Source: Stichopus chloronotus
Lineage: Eukaryota; Echinodermata; Holothuroidea; Aspidochirotida; Stichopodidae
Assembly: GCA_021234535.1 (NCBI GenBank)
Contig: CM037835.1
Coordinates: 1,302,001 to 1,366,000, forward strand
Reading direction: 5' to 3'
Length of the DNA: 64,000 bases
In this document: piece after piece, positions 62,371 through 64,000 of the stretch
Position numbering within the stretch: the stretch's first letter is position 1
Layout: the number at the start of each line of letters is the position of its first letter
The notes under the pieces: generated by a model
What the model was told of the DNA's origin: nothing
Databases searched by the model: none
What the model saw: only the letters and a program-made list of their open reading frames with translations
Position numbers and translations under genes: made by a program

Positions 62371-64000
62371 AGGCTTCCTCGTAGCTGTTGCATCCAATAT
62401 TTGTTTAAAAATATTGACAGACAATTTAATGTACTAGGTTTTAAATCACACATATCATAAGGAAAAGAGTAAATTTTGTTTACTGTTTTGGAGGAAACAT
62501 GAACGTTTCAGTTTATATTATCTCATCTACAGGCCCTTGTGCAGCTTTTTCAGTGGAGGGGGGGGGGGGGTTGCTTTAACCACAAGTGGAACAGTTTACC
62601 CGACAATTATGACCAATAATTTAAAGCTCATATATGTTGCTAACTAAAGCCTACTATCAAAGGCTGAGCGTAACTCCAGATCTCGTAGGGTTGGGGGTTC
62701 GTCCTGAACCCCCCTGCATATACGGGTCTGCTCTAATTAACTGCATGAGACTTACATATAATGACGTCATCACGTGTGGTATTGCTAATAAACAAGTTGG
62801 GATAAGTTGATTTTTCATGGAGTTTACCTCTATAATTTAACAGGTAAGCGCGCTCATATAGCCTTGTATTAAGGAAATATATAAATCACTGTGTTTTGAA
62901 AGCAATTTAAGCAAGTGTTAGTGAAGCAACTATTGATTAGCATAAACTAACGATTTGATAGGCTTTTTTTCATAGGACAACCTACAAGGTAAATAACATA
63001 TGTAACTATCAAAATACTTTCAAATCCTCAAGGATTTCTAGCTTATATGCATCCCAATACCAAAATAATCTCAATCCACTTAAACAAAAGTGGTTGGAAC
63101 ATGTAAGGTAGAATTTCTATTTGCTACTTGCGTTTGTTCAATCGCTAATGGGTCAAATTGATTGTAGAATTTCTAAGAAAAGAGATGGACTTGAAAGATA
63201 TAGTAACTGCGCAGGAACTGTGGCTTCATTTCAATCTAAACATTTTCAAATTTTTTTAGGTAAGGACTTCTGTGAGGAAAAACTGAACATATGTCTATAC
63301 TGTAATACCATCAAATTGTCACCTCATTTTCCTCTCGCCCCCCCCCCCCCCCCTCTCTCTGCTTTCCTCGGGTAGGTCTTGACAGGTTGTTGTGTTGATT
63401 TAAGTACAGTTCATGCTACTAGTCATCACTCAAAACAACAATAACTGTCTAGCTGTTATCGATTAATGACCATTCTTTTGTCATCTGCTGTCTGAAGAAG
63501 CGATATCTATTATTCTAGAACAATGTGAGCAATACTGGTCTCTCAAGTGAAGTGTTCCAGTGGAGCATGACACCATAACTGCCACCTATAGTTCCATGCT
63601 GCAACCAATAAAGAAGAGTTTGACGGGGCGATCGATCCGCGATTCTAGACATAGGCTACACATATATTTTTTTTTTAAATCTGCGCGAACTCCAAAACCG
63701 TCTGGCCTTTAATCAAGATAAAGCCTCTCTCTTTGTATTACAATTGTTATCAAGGAATAAACAATACCAATTGTAAAATATTGATTGAATTAAGGAAACC
63801 TATGACATGACTGTGAGGGGATTACTGTCTTTCTTTTTTATTTGTTCAAACGATGGTTATATAGCTTTTATAAACCCAACGACCGAAGTGTATACTGCAT
63901 TTAATTCCTATAATACACACTGTACAATTGGTATAATGGACCGTATAAAATACCAAATTGAGGTGGAACGGAAGCGATGAGGCGGTTTGTCGTGAAAGTA
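62371..64000. other. Nothing recognised
   Basis: AT-rich, with a G run at 62558-62570 and a C run at 63338-63353. No exon with family signature on either strand. Confidence 0.55.

Noticed and set aside
62670..62730. ggttcgtcctgaacc resembling a tRNA B-box
   Set aside because: No matching A-box or acceptor stem; the sequence is a small palindrome in AT-rich DNA.

Overview
This is a eukaryotic nuclear window. It is AT-rich, intron-rich and repeat-dense, and reads like a marine invertebrate deuterostome, most likely an echinoderm; a hemichordate is possible. The reasons are gene content (a vertebrate-like canopy-2 gene and an NK-like/Msxlx-type homeobox), the recurrent 'taggccta' motif, long runs of G or C, and several non-autonomous DNA transposons. 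There is no sign of bacterial organisation. The species call is inference only.

Two real protein-coding genes are supported. (1) A complete canopy-2-like gene on the + strand, with coding exons at 16197-16302, 18664-18780, 27578-27775, 34157-34253 and 36981-37012. It encodes a secreted/ER saposin-like protein with a signal peptide, six cysteines and a C-terminal KDEL. The phases of exons 2 and 3 do not match, so a short exon of length 3n+2 is missing between them; a 17-nt candidate at 20406-20422 repairs the frame exactly and gives a 188-residue protein. (2) A homeobox gene on the - strand, with the homeodomain split between 59031-59229 and the terminal exon 50957-51326. It is NK-like and best matches Msxlx; its 5' exon(s) were not found here. 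The two genes are convergent, with about 14 kb between their stop codons. A third, weaker candidate is a 31-nt first coding exon on the - strand at 4268-4298 in a CpG-richer stretch; that gene would run off to the left.

Layout: 1-5700 carries two blocks of a degenerate tandem family rich in nuclear-receptor half-sites, a GATC-rich repeated-motif element and the weak third gene start. 6-12 kb holds MITEs, dispersed repeats and a decayed LINE. 12.4-16.2 kb is upstream of canopy. 16.2-37 kb is canopy, whose introns hold minisatellites, a 2.29-kb terminal-inverted-repeat element with an 8-bp target duplication, and an intra-intronic duplication. 37-51 kb is intergenic, with a 37-bp and a 39-bp minisatellite, a Penelope-like GIY-YIG remnant and a 421-bp hAT-type MITE. 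51-59.2 kb is the homeobox gene with one 7.7-kb intron. 59.2-64 kb is upstream of the homeodomain exon, with further tandem and dispersed repeats.

The two genes have no evident functional relationship: one acts in ER protein handling, the other in transcription. Most of the unusual structure is repeat-derived. The most biologically interesting items are the frame-restoring microexon, the 3'-UTR minisatellite that seems to have grown from the KDEL-stop sequence, and the homeobox gene, whose orthologue belongs to the deuterostome pharyngeal gene cluster if the Msxlx call is right.
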